A stretch of DNA of 7,557 nt from an uncultured Bacilli bacterium (GTDB lineage: Bacteria > Bacillota_I > Bacilli_A > RF39 > UBA660): positions 1-7,557 of the forward strand of contig CANQHW010000056.1 in assembly GCA_947623855.1 (NCBI GenBank), in the 5' to 3' direction. Positions 1 through 6,422 of this stretch are shown in pieces (positions within the stretch are counted from its first letter, which is position 1; the number at the start of each line of letters is the position of its first letter). The notes under the pieces are model-generated. The model saw only the letters and a program-made list of their open reading frames with translations, searched no databases and had not been told where the DNA came from. The position numbers and the translations under genes are program-made.

Positions 1-1320
1 TACCCAACCACATTTTGGACAGTTAATCATTGGTATTGGTTCACCCCAGAATCTTTGACGTGAAAAGATCCAATCCCGCATTTTATAATTTACTTTTCTT
101 TCTCCTAATTTATTATCTTCTAACCATTTAATGATGGTATCAATCGCACTTTTTTTATCCATTCCATCAAGAAACTCCGAATTAATATGCATACCATCTT
201 CCGTATATGCTTCCGTAAGTTCTTCATCCTCTTGTTTAGGATTTTCTAATACTTGAATAATTGGAATATTAAACTTCTTCGCAAAAGCAAAATCTCTTTC
301 ATCATGAGCTGGCACCGCCATAATGGCCCCCGTCCCATAACTTGCTAAAACATAATCACTTATATAAATAGGTATTTCTTTACCATTAACTGGATTAATT
401 GCATAACTACCAATAAAAACTCCTGTCTTTTCTTTATTAAGTTCGGTTCTTTCCATTTCATTTTTTAAAGCACAAGCACTTTGATATTTTTTTACTTCAT
501 CTTTTTTATCCTTCGCAGTTATCTTATCGACTAATTCATGTTCCGGACTTAAAACACAGTATGTTACCCCAAATAAAGTATCAGGTCGGGTTGTATAAAC
601 CACAAAATCATAATCGGTATTAGCTACTTTAAATCTAACATTTGCTCCTTCACTCTTACCTATCCAGTTTATTTGACCTAATTTAACCTTCTCGGCAAAA
701 TTAGTATCATCTAATCCTTTAAGTAAATCTTCCGCATAATCACTCATTCTAAGCATCCATTGGGATTTTTCTTTTTGAACAACCTTTGATCCACATCGCT
801 CACATACTCCTCCGGCCGCATCTTCATTAGATAATACAGATTTACAAGTAGGACACCAGTTTACTGGTACACAAGCTTTATAAGCCATATTATGTTTATA
901 AAACTCTAAAAATTGCCATTGCGTCCATTTATAATATTCTGGATCCGTTGTGGAAAACTCTCTATCCCAATCAAAAGAAAACCCTAAAGACTTCATTTGA
1001 CTTTTAAAAGTTTGAATATTTTCTTTAACAGCTTCTTTGGGATGAATATGATTCTTTATCGCATATTGTTCTGCTGGAGCCCCAAAAGCATCCCATCCCA
1101 TTGGATATAATACATTAAACCCTTGCATCCTCTTCATACGAGCAATCGCATCTTGGGCCGTATAACTTCTTACATGTCCTACATGTAATCCTGCTCCACT
1201 CGGATAAGGAAACTCTACTAAAATATAGTAAGGCTTCTTCTTATCCCCTGTCACCGCTTTAAAAGTCTTATTCTCTTCCCAATAAACTTGCCATTTCTTT
1301 TCAATCTCATTATAATTCAT
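1..1320 (-). CDS. leuS: Leucyl-tRNA synthetase, N-terminal 440 residues (partial at left edge)
   Basis: This class I aminoacyl-tRNA synthetase charges tRNA-Leu with leucine in the cytoplasm. The open frame starts at ATG 1320-1318 and runs without a stop for exactly 440 codons to the window edge, so the C-terminal half, including KMSKS and the anticodon-binding domain, is missing. Visible landmarks are the FPYPSG stretch followed by the HIGH-type signature HVGH at residues 46-49, and WDAFGAPAEQYA near 76-87. A zinc knuckle has Cys pairs at 156/159 and 173/176. The CP1 editing domain shows the Thr-rich TTRPDTLFG (243-251) and GTGAIMAVPAHDERD (329-343). RDWIFSRQRFWGEPIP (415-430) marks the return to the catalytic core. 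A second CPKC knuckle begins at 434. The gene starts one base after the stop of the upstream membrane protein gene, with an AAGGA Shine-Dalgarno about 10 bases before ATG. It lies in the T-box-controlled transcript. Confidence 0.98.
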   Translation of the reverse strand, partial: MNYNEIEKKWQVYWEENKTFKAVTGDKKKPYYILVEFPYPSGAGLHVGHVRSYTAQDAIARMKRMQGFNVLYPMGWDAFGAPAEQYAIKNHIHPKEAVKENIQTFKSQMKSLGFSFDWDREFSTTDPEYYKWTQWQFLEFYKHNMAYKACVPVNWCPTCKSVLSNEDAAGGVCERCGSKVVQKEKSQWMLRMSDYAEDLLKGLDDTNFAEKVKLGQINWIGKSEGANVRFKVANTDYDFVVYTTRPDTLFGVTYCVLSPEHELVDKITAKDKKDEVKKYQSACALKNEMERTELNKEKTGVFIGSYAINPVNGKEIPIYISDYVLASYGTGAIMAVPAHDERDFAFAKKFNIPIIQVLENPKQEDEELTEAYTEDGMHINSEFLDGMDKKSAIDTIIKWLEDNKLGERKVNYKMRDWIFSRQRFWGEPIPMINCPKCGWV

Positions 1321-1321
1321 A

Positions 1322-1711
1322 TTATTTTCTTCCTTTCTTTAAATAATTCCCATATATTTCATAACAAGCATAAATTAATATAAATAATAACACAAACCCA
1401 ATTAATAATCTTATTACAGTTTGAAACTTTAAATTAATGAGGACAGTCGATACAAAAGCAATAATAAACCCATTAATCAGCGCTACCCCTTTAGCTAACC
1501 TTCGTAAATCTAAACTTTTCTCATCTAATTTAAACCTTGTAATTAAATAAGACATCTCATTTGTAATTTTAAATCCCCTTCTCCCCTTCTTCGTTTTCTT
1601 CTTCCGACATAAGAAAAAATAATAAACTAAAAAAACTCCTACATAAATACTTAAAAATATAATTACTAGTTCTAAAATATATTGTAATATGATGATTTTT
1701 CCTACTACCAT
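1322..1711 (-). CDS. Small three-helix membrane protein of unknown function, co-transcribed with leuS
   Basis: I do not recognise this 129-residue protein as a named family. Three hydrophobic stretches are visible, at roughly residues 5-34, 75-94 and 100-120. A strongly basic cytoplasmic-type loop (RKKKTKKGRRG, 36-46) follows the first, and a Lys/Arg-rich tail (KKGRK) ends the protein. The middle segment, about 50-75, is polar and contains a FKLDEKSLDLRRLAKG stretch that looks like an amphipathic helix before the second membrane segment. The start is well supported: GGAGG lies 6 bases before the ATG. The stop is separated by a single base from leuS, so both genes are read from the same T-box leader. 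That placement implies leucine-starvation control, but it does not by itself show a role in leucine metabolism. A small accessory membrane protein or a passenger gene are both possible. Confidence 0.88.
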   Translation of the reverse strand: MVVGKIIILQYILELVIIFLSIYVGVFLVYYFFLCRKKKTKKGRRGFKITNEMSYLITRFKLDEKSLDLRRLAKGVALINGFIIAFVSTVLINLKFQTVIRLLIGFVLLFILIYACYEIYGNYLKKGRK

Positions 1712-1724
1712 AACAAACCTCCAA

Positions 1725-1762
1725 TAAAAAACGAATAACCTCCAAAGGACGAGATTATTCGT
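1725..1762 (-). terminator. Intrinsic terminator of the leucine T-box leader
   Basis: The arm ACGAATAATCTC (1762-1751) pairs with GAGGTTATTCGT (1742-1731) over 12 base pairs including one T-G pair. It leaves an 8-base loop and is followed by six T residues. The 5' arm is the same sequence used in the second half of the antiterminator, so the two folds are mutually exclusive, as the T-box mechanism requires. The GGAGG ribosome binding site of the first gene comes just after the T tract and outside the hairpin, so control is expected at transcription rather than translation. Confidence 0.93.
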
Positions 1763-1914
1763 GGTACCACCTTATTTACTTCTCATTATCTAACTATATA
1801 GGAGTCACCTTATACATCCAACTAGCAAGTTCATTTATTCCTATTATTAGTTTCCACCAACCACTAACTCTCTTTGAAATACTTATAAATTACTACTCTA
1901 ATCTTCCTCTGCAT
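1725..1914 (-). ncRNA. T-box leucine riboswitch leader of the membrane protein-leuS operon
   Basis: A T-box leader senses uncharged tRNA and permits read-through when the cognate amino acid is scarce. Reading the minus strand, Stem I contains the AGTAGTA E-loop-like motif (near 1894-1888). A distal hairpin TTAGT/ACTAA closes a GGTTGGTGGAA loop. The specifier context TGAACTTG gives the codon CTT (Leu) at 1829-1827. The antiterminator is textbook: AAGG (1773-1770), the bulge TGGTACC (1769-1763), ACG (1762-1760), a loop, then CGT (1751-1749) and CCTT (1748-1745). The UGGU of the bulge can pair with the ACCA end of a tRNA with A73, as tRNA-Leu has. The codon agrees with leuS downstream. The 5' boundary is inferred from the promoter position. 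The specifier was assigned by context, since neighbouring frames would also be readable. Confidence 0.93.
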
Positions 1915-1920
1915 ATTGCT

Positions 1921-1949
1921 ATTATATTCGATTTTTACTTATTTTGCAA
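1921..1949 (-). promoter_or_regulatory. Sigma-A promoter of the T-box/leuS operon, inside the end of the preceding gene
   Basis: On the minus strand TTGCAA (1949-1944) and a perfect TATAAT (1926-1921) are separated by 17 bases. This predicts a transcription start near 1914, just before the first T-box elements. The -35 hexamer is the Leu-Gln codons near the 3' end of the unknown gene at 1935-2453, and the -10 lies just past that gene's stop, so the two transcription units overlap physically. Confidence 0.85.
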
Positions 1950-2453
1950 GCTTCTTCTTAAAGTTTCTATTGTACTATACTTTTCTTCTGCTAAAGTAAT
2001 AAATTCATTTAACTTTTCTCTTTTCATTACACATCTTGCTCCATAAAGAGGGTTTGAAAAATCAATATTCGTAAAACCATCACTCTCTAATTTTTTGGTA
2101 AGATCATCCATTACGAAAAATATTTTATTTTTATCATCTTCATCTAAAGAAAACCACCAAATATCTTTAGTTAAATTATTATGTAACTTGAAATAATTTT
2201 TATAAAGAGGATGATCAAGTAAATCATATAAATCAGTTAATGGTCCACTATGACCTATATTAACATACATATATCTTGCATTATCAATAAAAGCACTTTC
2301 TAGCACTTGTTTCCAAATTAGATTATATATTTTTTCTGTTCCTTCACAAACAATCCTATATTCTTCTATATATTTAGTAATAGCTTCTTCCTTGGTTAAA
2401 TACTCACTACTTTGTTTCAGTTCATATATTTCCTTTAAAATTTTATCATTCAT
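1935..2453 (-). CDS. Unknown protein, second of two tandem paralogues
   Basis: This is a 172-residue soluble-looking protein that I do not recognise. There is no signal peptide, membrane segment or obvious catalytic motif. It is clearly related to the product of the gene just upstream (2469-2963). Both begin with an L..IY.LK..S.YLTK.E pattern, continue with GT....YN.IW..V near residues 38-50, and share FF...DL..KL..DGF followed by a YG and a short C-terminal helical stretch. The protein is rich in Tyr, Trp, Lys and Glu and probably helical. An AAAAGGAG Shine-Dalgarno lies about 9 bases before the ATG, and the gap to the preceding gene is 15 bases, so the pair forms one unit. The -35 of the leuS operon promoter is embedded in its last codons. 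A loss-of-function pair, an accessory regulator or an immunity-type protein cannot be told apart from sequence alone. Confidence 0.87.
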   Translation of the reverse strand: MNDKILKEIYELKQSSEYLTKEEAITKYIEEYRIVCEGTEKIYNLIWKQVLESAFIDNARYMYVNIGHSGPLTDLYDLLDHPLYKNYFKLHNNLTKDIWWFSLDEDDKNKIFFVMDDLTKKLESDGFTNIDFSNPLYGARCVMKREKLNEFITLAEEKYSTIETLRRSLQNK

Positions 2454-2468
2454 TATACTATACTCCTT

Positions 2469-2963
2469 TTAATTTTCTCTTTTTAGAATCATAAAATGTT
2501 GGGCTTTATCTAAATATTCATCAATAATATTATCTTTTAAAACTAAATTTAAATTACCATATCCTGTTGTTACACGATAATCCACATTAAACCCATCTTG
2601 GGTTAATTTTTCCATTAAATCTTCTAATGTAAAAAACAAATCATATTTATCTAACTTTATAAAACATATATGTTTATTATATACTTTACTTAATCTTTCA
2701 TAATAATCATAATATTTATTATCACTATTATATAAACGTTTATATTCTTTTAAATTATATACTTTAAACTCTTTTTTAACATCCCGTCTTGTTCTTATAA
2801 AAGTTGTAACTACCTCTTCCCATATATAATTATACGTTTCTAATGTCCCATTATTTAAACATTGCATTTCCCATTCATAATCTTTTTTAATTATTTCCCC
2901 CTTAGTAAGATAATTACTTTCTTTCTTAATTTTATAAAGTCTTCTTAATAATTCTTCTGTCAT
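2469..2963 (-). CDS. Unknown protein, first of two tandem paralogues
   Basis: This 164-residue protein of unknown function is the promoter-proximal member of the paralogue pair. Shared positions with the downstream copy include YLTK (residues 18-21), GT....YNYIW (39-48), FF..EDLMEKL..DGF (about 110-125), YG (about 134) and a C-terminal segment ending in a predicted helix. The central part diverges most: this copy has a Tyr/Lys-rich stretch (LKEYKRLYNSDNKYYDYYERL) where the other carries a GHSGPLTDLYDLLDHP segment. No hydrophobic membrane span or leader peptide is seen. The start is set by AGAGGTGG a few bases before the ATG. A dedicated promoter precedes it directly, so the pair is expressed independently of the parAB operon. 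Intact frames in both copies suggest both are maintained. Confidence 0.87.
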   Translation of the reverse strand: MTEELLRRLYKIKKESNYLTKGEIIKKDYEWEMQCLNNGTLETYNYIWEEVVTTFIRTRRDVKKEFKVYNLKEYKRLYNSDNKYYDYYERLSKVYNKHICFIKLDKYDLFFTLEDLMEKLTQDGFNVDYRVTTGYGNLNLVLKDNIIDEYLDKAQHFMILKREN

Positions 2964-2987
2964 TTATTCCACCTCTAACGGATTAAT

Positions 2988-3017
2988 ATATTACCATAAC
3001 ATCTTTTCTTCTGTCAA
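2988..3017 (-). promoter_or_regulatory. Promoter of the tandem paralogue pair
   Basis: A consensus TTGACA (3017-3012) is followed after 18 bases by TAATAT (2993-2988), with an extended TGG immediately before it, reading TGGTAATAT. It sits between the transporter stop codon (3021-3019) and the first paralogue start. It leaves a leader of roughly 20 bases with the AGAGGTGG ribosome binding site. No terminator hairpin is visible between the transporter gene and this promoter, so read-through from the parA operon is possible too. Confidence 0.75.
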
Positions 3018-3018
3018 T

Positions 3019-4557
3019 TTATAATATACTTACTCCTCCAATACCTAAAGGAAGTCCAATAATAAACCATACTACTAAAACAATTAATAAAACAATCCCC
3101 GCTGGTATAGCATATGGTAATTGATACTTAATCGTAGTAAATAAAGATATCGGATTCGTATTTTGATTATAATTCTCTAAATAAGCTAAATAAATAACAT
3201 AATATATCATAAGTGGTGTAAGTCCTAAAGTAAGACCTTCTCCAAATCTTAATATTGTTTGTGTAAATTCTGGTGACAAACCCGCATTCATAAATCTCGG
3301 TACCACAATCCCTGACATAATCACCCATTTATTCACCGTATTAGGAAGTAATATCGTAGCTAACGCTACTAAAACAAAATAATAAATTATTAAAGGTATC
3401 CCTGTAAAAGTAGTTTCATTAAATAAATTAGTTAAAAAAGCTGTAAATACTGTTCCTATCTCACTTTTATTAAATACATTTATTAAAACCGAAGTTAAAA
3501 ATATTAAAATAATAGTTTCCCCAATTCCATCTAAAGAATGCTCTAAATCTTCACATAAATCATTATTATTCTTAATCGTTTTTGCTCCAATACCATAGAA
3601 GAAACCAAGTATTACAAATAACATCATTACAATAAAAACAAACCCTCTATTAAAAAATGAATTAACACTAAATAATTTATCTATATATAATACTTGACTA
3701 TTATCTAATAAATTCCCTGATAAAGGAAGTCCTGGTATAATATTATATATAAAAATAATTAAATATATAAAAGCTGCACTTAAAGAAAGTAATAACCCTC
3801 TTACCTCTCTTTTCCCTAATTTAAACTCTTTCTTTTCTTCCTTAAATTCATACTTAGCTACCTTATCTACTGCAATATGTTCCGTTATCCATGTAATTAA
3901 TACTGCTAAAGCAATAATAGCTACCACCATTATTAAAATAAACGCAAAACTTCCAATAACATAATTCGTATCTAAAATACTTGCACTAGTTAAAGTTAAA
4001 CTTAAAAGCGAACTATCAACACTTGTTAAAAATATACTTAACCCTCTCCCACAAGTTAACGCTGCAAAAGAAGCTACAATTCCTAATATCGGATTCCTTC
4101 TACCATGATAGAAAAGTAAAGCACTTAAAGGTATCATAATAACATACCCTAAATCTCCCGTAATACTCATAAGTAAACAAATAAGTACTAAAATAAACGT
4201 AACTGTTTTCTTTTGCATATTCTTCGTAAGTATCGTAAACGCCGTCTTTAAAAACCCACTCTTCTCCATAATCCCAATACCTATTAAAATAATAATTAAC
4301 ATACTAAGTGGAGTAAAATTAACAAAATTATCAACAGTTGAATAAAAAATATATTTAAGACCTGATAAAGAAAATAAAGATTCTACCTTAACTAAAACTT
4401 GATTATATTCATGAGTTAAAGGATCTACTACTTGATAAGTTGAACTTGCTCCCACTAAAGATAAAAACCCACTTACCACAATCGTTAACCCAATTAATAT
4501 AATTAACGTCATTATCGGATTTAAAGTAATCTTTTCTTTGATCTTATTCATTTTCAT
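3019..4557 (-). CDS. AbgT-family transporter (p-aminobenzoyl-glutamate/antimetabolite type)
   Basis: This is a 512-residue polytopic inner-membrane protein with about a dozen hydrophobic segments. It matches the AbgT family, whose members either import p-aminobenzoyl-glutamate or export sulfonamide-like antimetabolites. Family landmarks are NFTPLSMLIIILIGIGIMEKSG (80-101), GDLGYVIMIPLSALLF (134-149), SVDSSLL (179-185) and LSPEFTQTILRFGEG...LTPLMIYY (427-453). As I recall the functional residues of MtrF/YdaH, W411, P429, R437 and P448 fall at the same spacing as MtrF W420, P438, R446 and P457, and D181 probably matches D193. The position of D449 is Glu (E440), and the S417 position is Val. The ATG overlaps the DUF951 stop as ATGA, suggesting coupled translation. 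A second ATG two codons later is an alternative start. The substrate cannot be deduced. Confidence 0.9.
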   Translation of the reverse strand: MKMNKIKEKITLNPIMTLIILIGLTIVVSGFLSLVGASSTYQVVDPLTHEYNQVLVKVESLFSLSGLKYIFYSTVDNFVNFTPLSMLIIILIGIGIMEKSGFLKTAFTILTKNMQKKTVTFILVLICLLMSITGDLGYVIMIPLSALLFYHGRRNPILGIVASFAALTCGRGLSIFLTSVDSSLLSLTLTSASILDTNYVIGSFAFILIMVVAIIALAVLITWITEHIAVDKVAKYEFKEEKKEFKLGKREVRGLLLSLSAAFIYLIIFIYNIIPGLPLSGNLLDNSQVLYIDKLFSVNSFFNRGFVFIVMMLFVILGFFYGIGAKTIKNNNDLCEDLEHSLDGIGETIILIFLTSVLINVFNKSEIGTVFTAFLTNLFNETTFTGIPLIIYYFVLVALATILLPNTVNKWVIMSGIVVPRFMNAGLSPEFTQTILRFGEGLTLGLTPLMIYYVIYLAYLENYNQNTNPISLFTTIKYQLPYAIPAGIVLLIVLVVWFIIGLPLGIGGVSIL

Positions 4558-4742
4558 TTCTCTTCACCAACCCTTTTTAACTTTCTATTAAACTCTAATC
4601 TATCCATCATAATCTCTCTATTACAATTTAAACACTTTAACTTAATATCGGCTCCTACTCTTGTTATTTGCCATAAATTAGTTTTACAAGCATGCGGTTT
4701 TTTCATCACCACAATACTACCTAACTCATACTTTTTTTCCAT
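4554..4742 (-). CDS. DUF951 family small protein (YyzM-like)
   Basis: This 62-residue protein has the typical DUF951 length and pattern. It has an N-terminal LGSIVVMKKPHACKTNLWQ stretch, then ITRVGADIKLKCLNCNREIMM and a basic tail. Cys19, Cys37 and Cys40, with His17 nearby, suggest a small metal-binding or SH3-like nucleic acid-interacting fold, but the molecular role of the family is not established. In Bacillus subtilis the equivalent gene (yyzM) sits near spo0J, which agrees with the ParAB context here. The gene overlaps the mscS-like gene by 17 bases at its start and the transporter gene by 4 bases at its end. AGAGG lies 6 bases before the ATG, within the mscS coding sequence. Confidence 0.92.
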   Translation of the reverse strand: MEKKYELGSIVVMKKPHACKTNLWQITRVGADIKLKCLNCNREIMMDRLEFNRKLKRVGEEK

Positions 4743-5547
4743 TTATAACCTCTACTTTCGTATAAGGAAGTAATATCTTATTCTTATCAAAATTAATCTT
4801 AACTATTCTTAAAATATCTCTCTTTACTTGCCATTTATCATCTTGCTTACAATTCGTATTTATTAAAAATTTAATTGTTTCCTTATCTAAATCACTTACT
4901 CCTAAATAAGAACAACTTATAACTTTTCCTGATTCTTTAATCTCTTCTACTATCTCATTAACAACCTTTTCTAACTTTTCAATCTTATAATTATTAAGAA
5001 CTGGAATATCTACACTTACTGTAGCTTCTCCGATTGATAAATTAACTATTTCTGTAATATTTCTATTAGCTATTGTATAAACTTTTCCTTCATAATTTTT
5101 TAACTTCGTACTCCTAAGTCCAATAGATATTACCTCTCCCGTAAAATCATTATAAACAACCGTATCTCCTACAATAAAATAATTATCCATAATAAGACCA
5201 ATTCCATTGATAAAATCTTTAATCGTATCCTGAAAACCTAACCCTAAAACAGCTCCTAAAAGACCTAAACTCGTAATTAAAGCCCTTGTATCATAACCAT
5301 ATATTTCTAATATCACTAAAAACGCTATAATAATGATAATATACATCACTAAATTTTCTAATAACTTTAAAACTGTTTTAACTCTTTTCTTATCTACTTC
5401 TGTCTTCCCAAAAATAATAATCTTTCTAATAGCAAACCGAAATAAAGTATAAACAAAATAAGCTATTATTATAACTAAAACTGGTCCATATACTTTAACA
5501 TTAGTTAAAAACTCTATTACTTTATCAAATACTTTAATCTCTTCCAT
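4726..5547 (-). CDS. MscS-family small-conductance mechanosensitive channel
   Basis: This 273-residue channel protein of the MscS/YkuT type opens under membrane tension to release solutes during osmotic downshock. Hydrophobic helices are at about residues 19-40 and 64-84. The pore-lining third helix has the expected Gly/Ala-spaced pattern LITSLGLLGAVLGLGFQ (90-106), followed by IKDFINGIGLIMDNYFIVGDTV (109-130). The beta domain carries the signature GEVISIGLRSTKLKNYEGKVYTIANRNI (137-164), where IANRN replaces the more usual IPN. A C-terminal alpha/beta domain follows. The start ATG lies 2 bases after the parB stop, and its GAGG ribosome binding site is inside the last parB codons. It has three membrane helices, as in the short MscS class, and no extra N-terminal domain. 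Confidence 0.95.
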   Translation of the reverse strand: MEEIKVFDKVIEFLTNVKVYGPVLVIIIAYFVYTLFRFAIRKIIIFGKTEVDKKRVKTVLKLLENLVMYIIIIIAFLVILEIYGYDTRALITSLGLLGAVLGLGFQDTIKDFINGIGLIMDNYFIVGDTVVYNDFTGEVISIGLRSTKLKNYEGKVYTIANRNITEIVNLSIGEATVSVDIPVLNNYKIEKLEKVVNEIVEEIKESGKVISCSYLGVSDLDKETIKFLINTNCKQDDKWQVKRDILRIVKINFDKNKILLPYTKVEVINGKKV

Positions 5548-5549
5548 AA

Positions 5550-6422
5550 CTATTCCTCAAACGTAATATTAATTATTTCTAAAATTCTTTCTAAATCTTT
5601 ATCTGAATCAAAAGGTATCTCTATCTTATTCTTACTAATTTTAACCTTCGTCCCAATCTTTTCTCTCATAATATTTTCATATAATGTATAAGTATGATTA
5701 CTTAAATGTTCACTCTTCTTAGGACTCATTACCTTACTTTGTAAATCCTCTATCTCTCTAACACTTAACCCTTCACTAATAACCTTATTAGCTAATTTCT
5801 TTACTTCACTTTCATTATCTATCTTACTTAAAGCTCTTGCATGTCCCATCGAAAGTTTTCCCTTTTTAACATAATCCTTTACATCATCTGGTAATTTTAA
5901 TAACCCAATTAAATTCGTAATATAACTTCTCGATTTTCCAAACTTCTTAGAAACCTCTTCTTGCGTCATCCCCGTACTCTTAATAATATTTAAATACCCT
6001 TCCGCTTCTTCAATTGGATTTAAATTCTCTCTTTGAATATTTTCTATTAAAGCAATCTCCATCATCTCTTGATCATTAAAATCTCTTACAATCGCCGGAA
6101 TAGTATCTAAACCCACTAAACGCGCAGCTTTAGTTCTTCGCTCCCCTGCTACAATATAATAACCCTTAATATTTTTCTTAACAATAATTGGTTGGACTAT
6201 CCCATGCTCTTTAATAGAAACTGCTAACTCTTGTAAAGATTCTTCATCAAAAGTCTTCCGTGGTTGATAAGGATTCGATTTAATCTCTGCTAAACTAATC
6301 TCTTTAATATCACTATCTTTAGCATTCTCTACAATACTATTCTCAAAATTATCAAAATCAATTCTTTCATTCGAAAATAATTGTTCTAAACCCTTCCCTA
6401 ACGCCTTTCTCTTAGTTTCCAT
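5550..6422 (-). CDS. parB: ParB/Spo0J-type chromosome partition protein
   Basis: ParB proteins bind centromere-like parS sites, clamp and spread along DNA using CTP, and act with ParA in chromosome segregation. Counting from ATG 6422, this is a 290-residue protein. An N-terminal LGKGLEQLF motif (about 8-16) probably contacts ParA. The ParB/Srx CTPase domain includes NPYQPRKTFD (50-59) and GERR (93-96), then ENIQREN (127-133). A helix-turn-helix spans about 153-177 (TQEEVSKKFGKSRSYITNLIGLL), and GHARAL (193-198) and a C-terminal dimerisation region follow. A TTG at 6431 in the same frame would add three residues, but the GAGGTG motif is only one base from it and 10 bases from the ATG, so I chose the ATG. 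The gene overlaps the end of parA by 11 bases. No matching parS is seen in the window. Confidence 0.95.
   Translation of the reverse strand: METKRKALGKGLEQLFSNERIDFDNFENSIVENAKDSDIKEISLAEIKSNPYQPRKTFDEESLQELAVSIKEHGIVQPIIVKKNIKGYYIVAGERRTKAARLVGLDTIPAIVRDFNDQEMMEIALIENIQRENLNPIEEAEGYLNIIKSTGMTQEEVSKKFGKSRSYITNLIGLLKLPDDVKDYVKKGKLSMGHARALSKIDNESEVKKLANKVISEGLSVREIEDLQSKVMSPKKSEHLSNHTYTLYENIMREKIGTKVKISKNKIEIPFDSDKDLERILEIINITFEE

Noticed and set aside
52..67. A parS-like near-palindrome, TCTTTGACGTGAAAAG, matching the usual parS consensus at 12 of 16 positions
   Set aside because: It lies inside leuS and encodes the conserved FSRQRFWG region of LeuRS, so the resemblance follows from the protein code. 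The mismatches also fall at conserved parS positions.
1172..1186. Two ACATGT palindromes separated by three bases
   Set aside because: They are the codons of the HVGHV active-site signature of LeuRS, whose repeated His-Val produces the pattern.
1935..2963. The tandem gene pair as a toxin-antitoxin or toxin-immunity module
   Set aside because: The two proteins are paralogues of similar size with no recognisable toxin or antitoxin motif. Typical modules pair unrelated proteins, so the label would be a guess.
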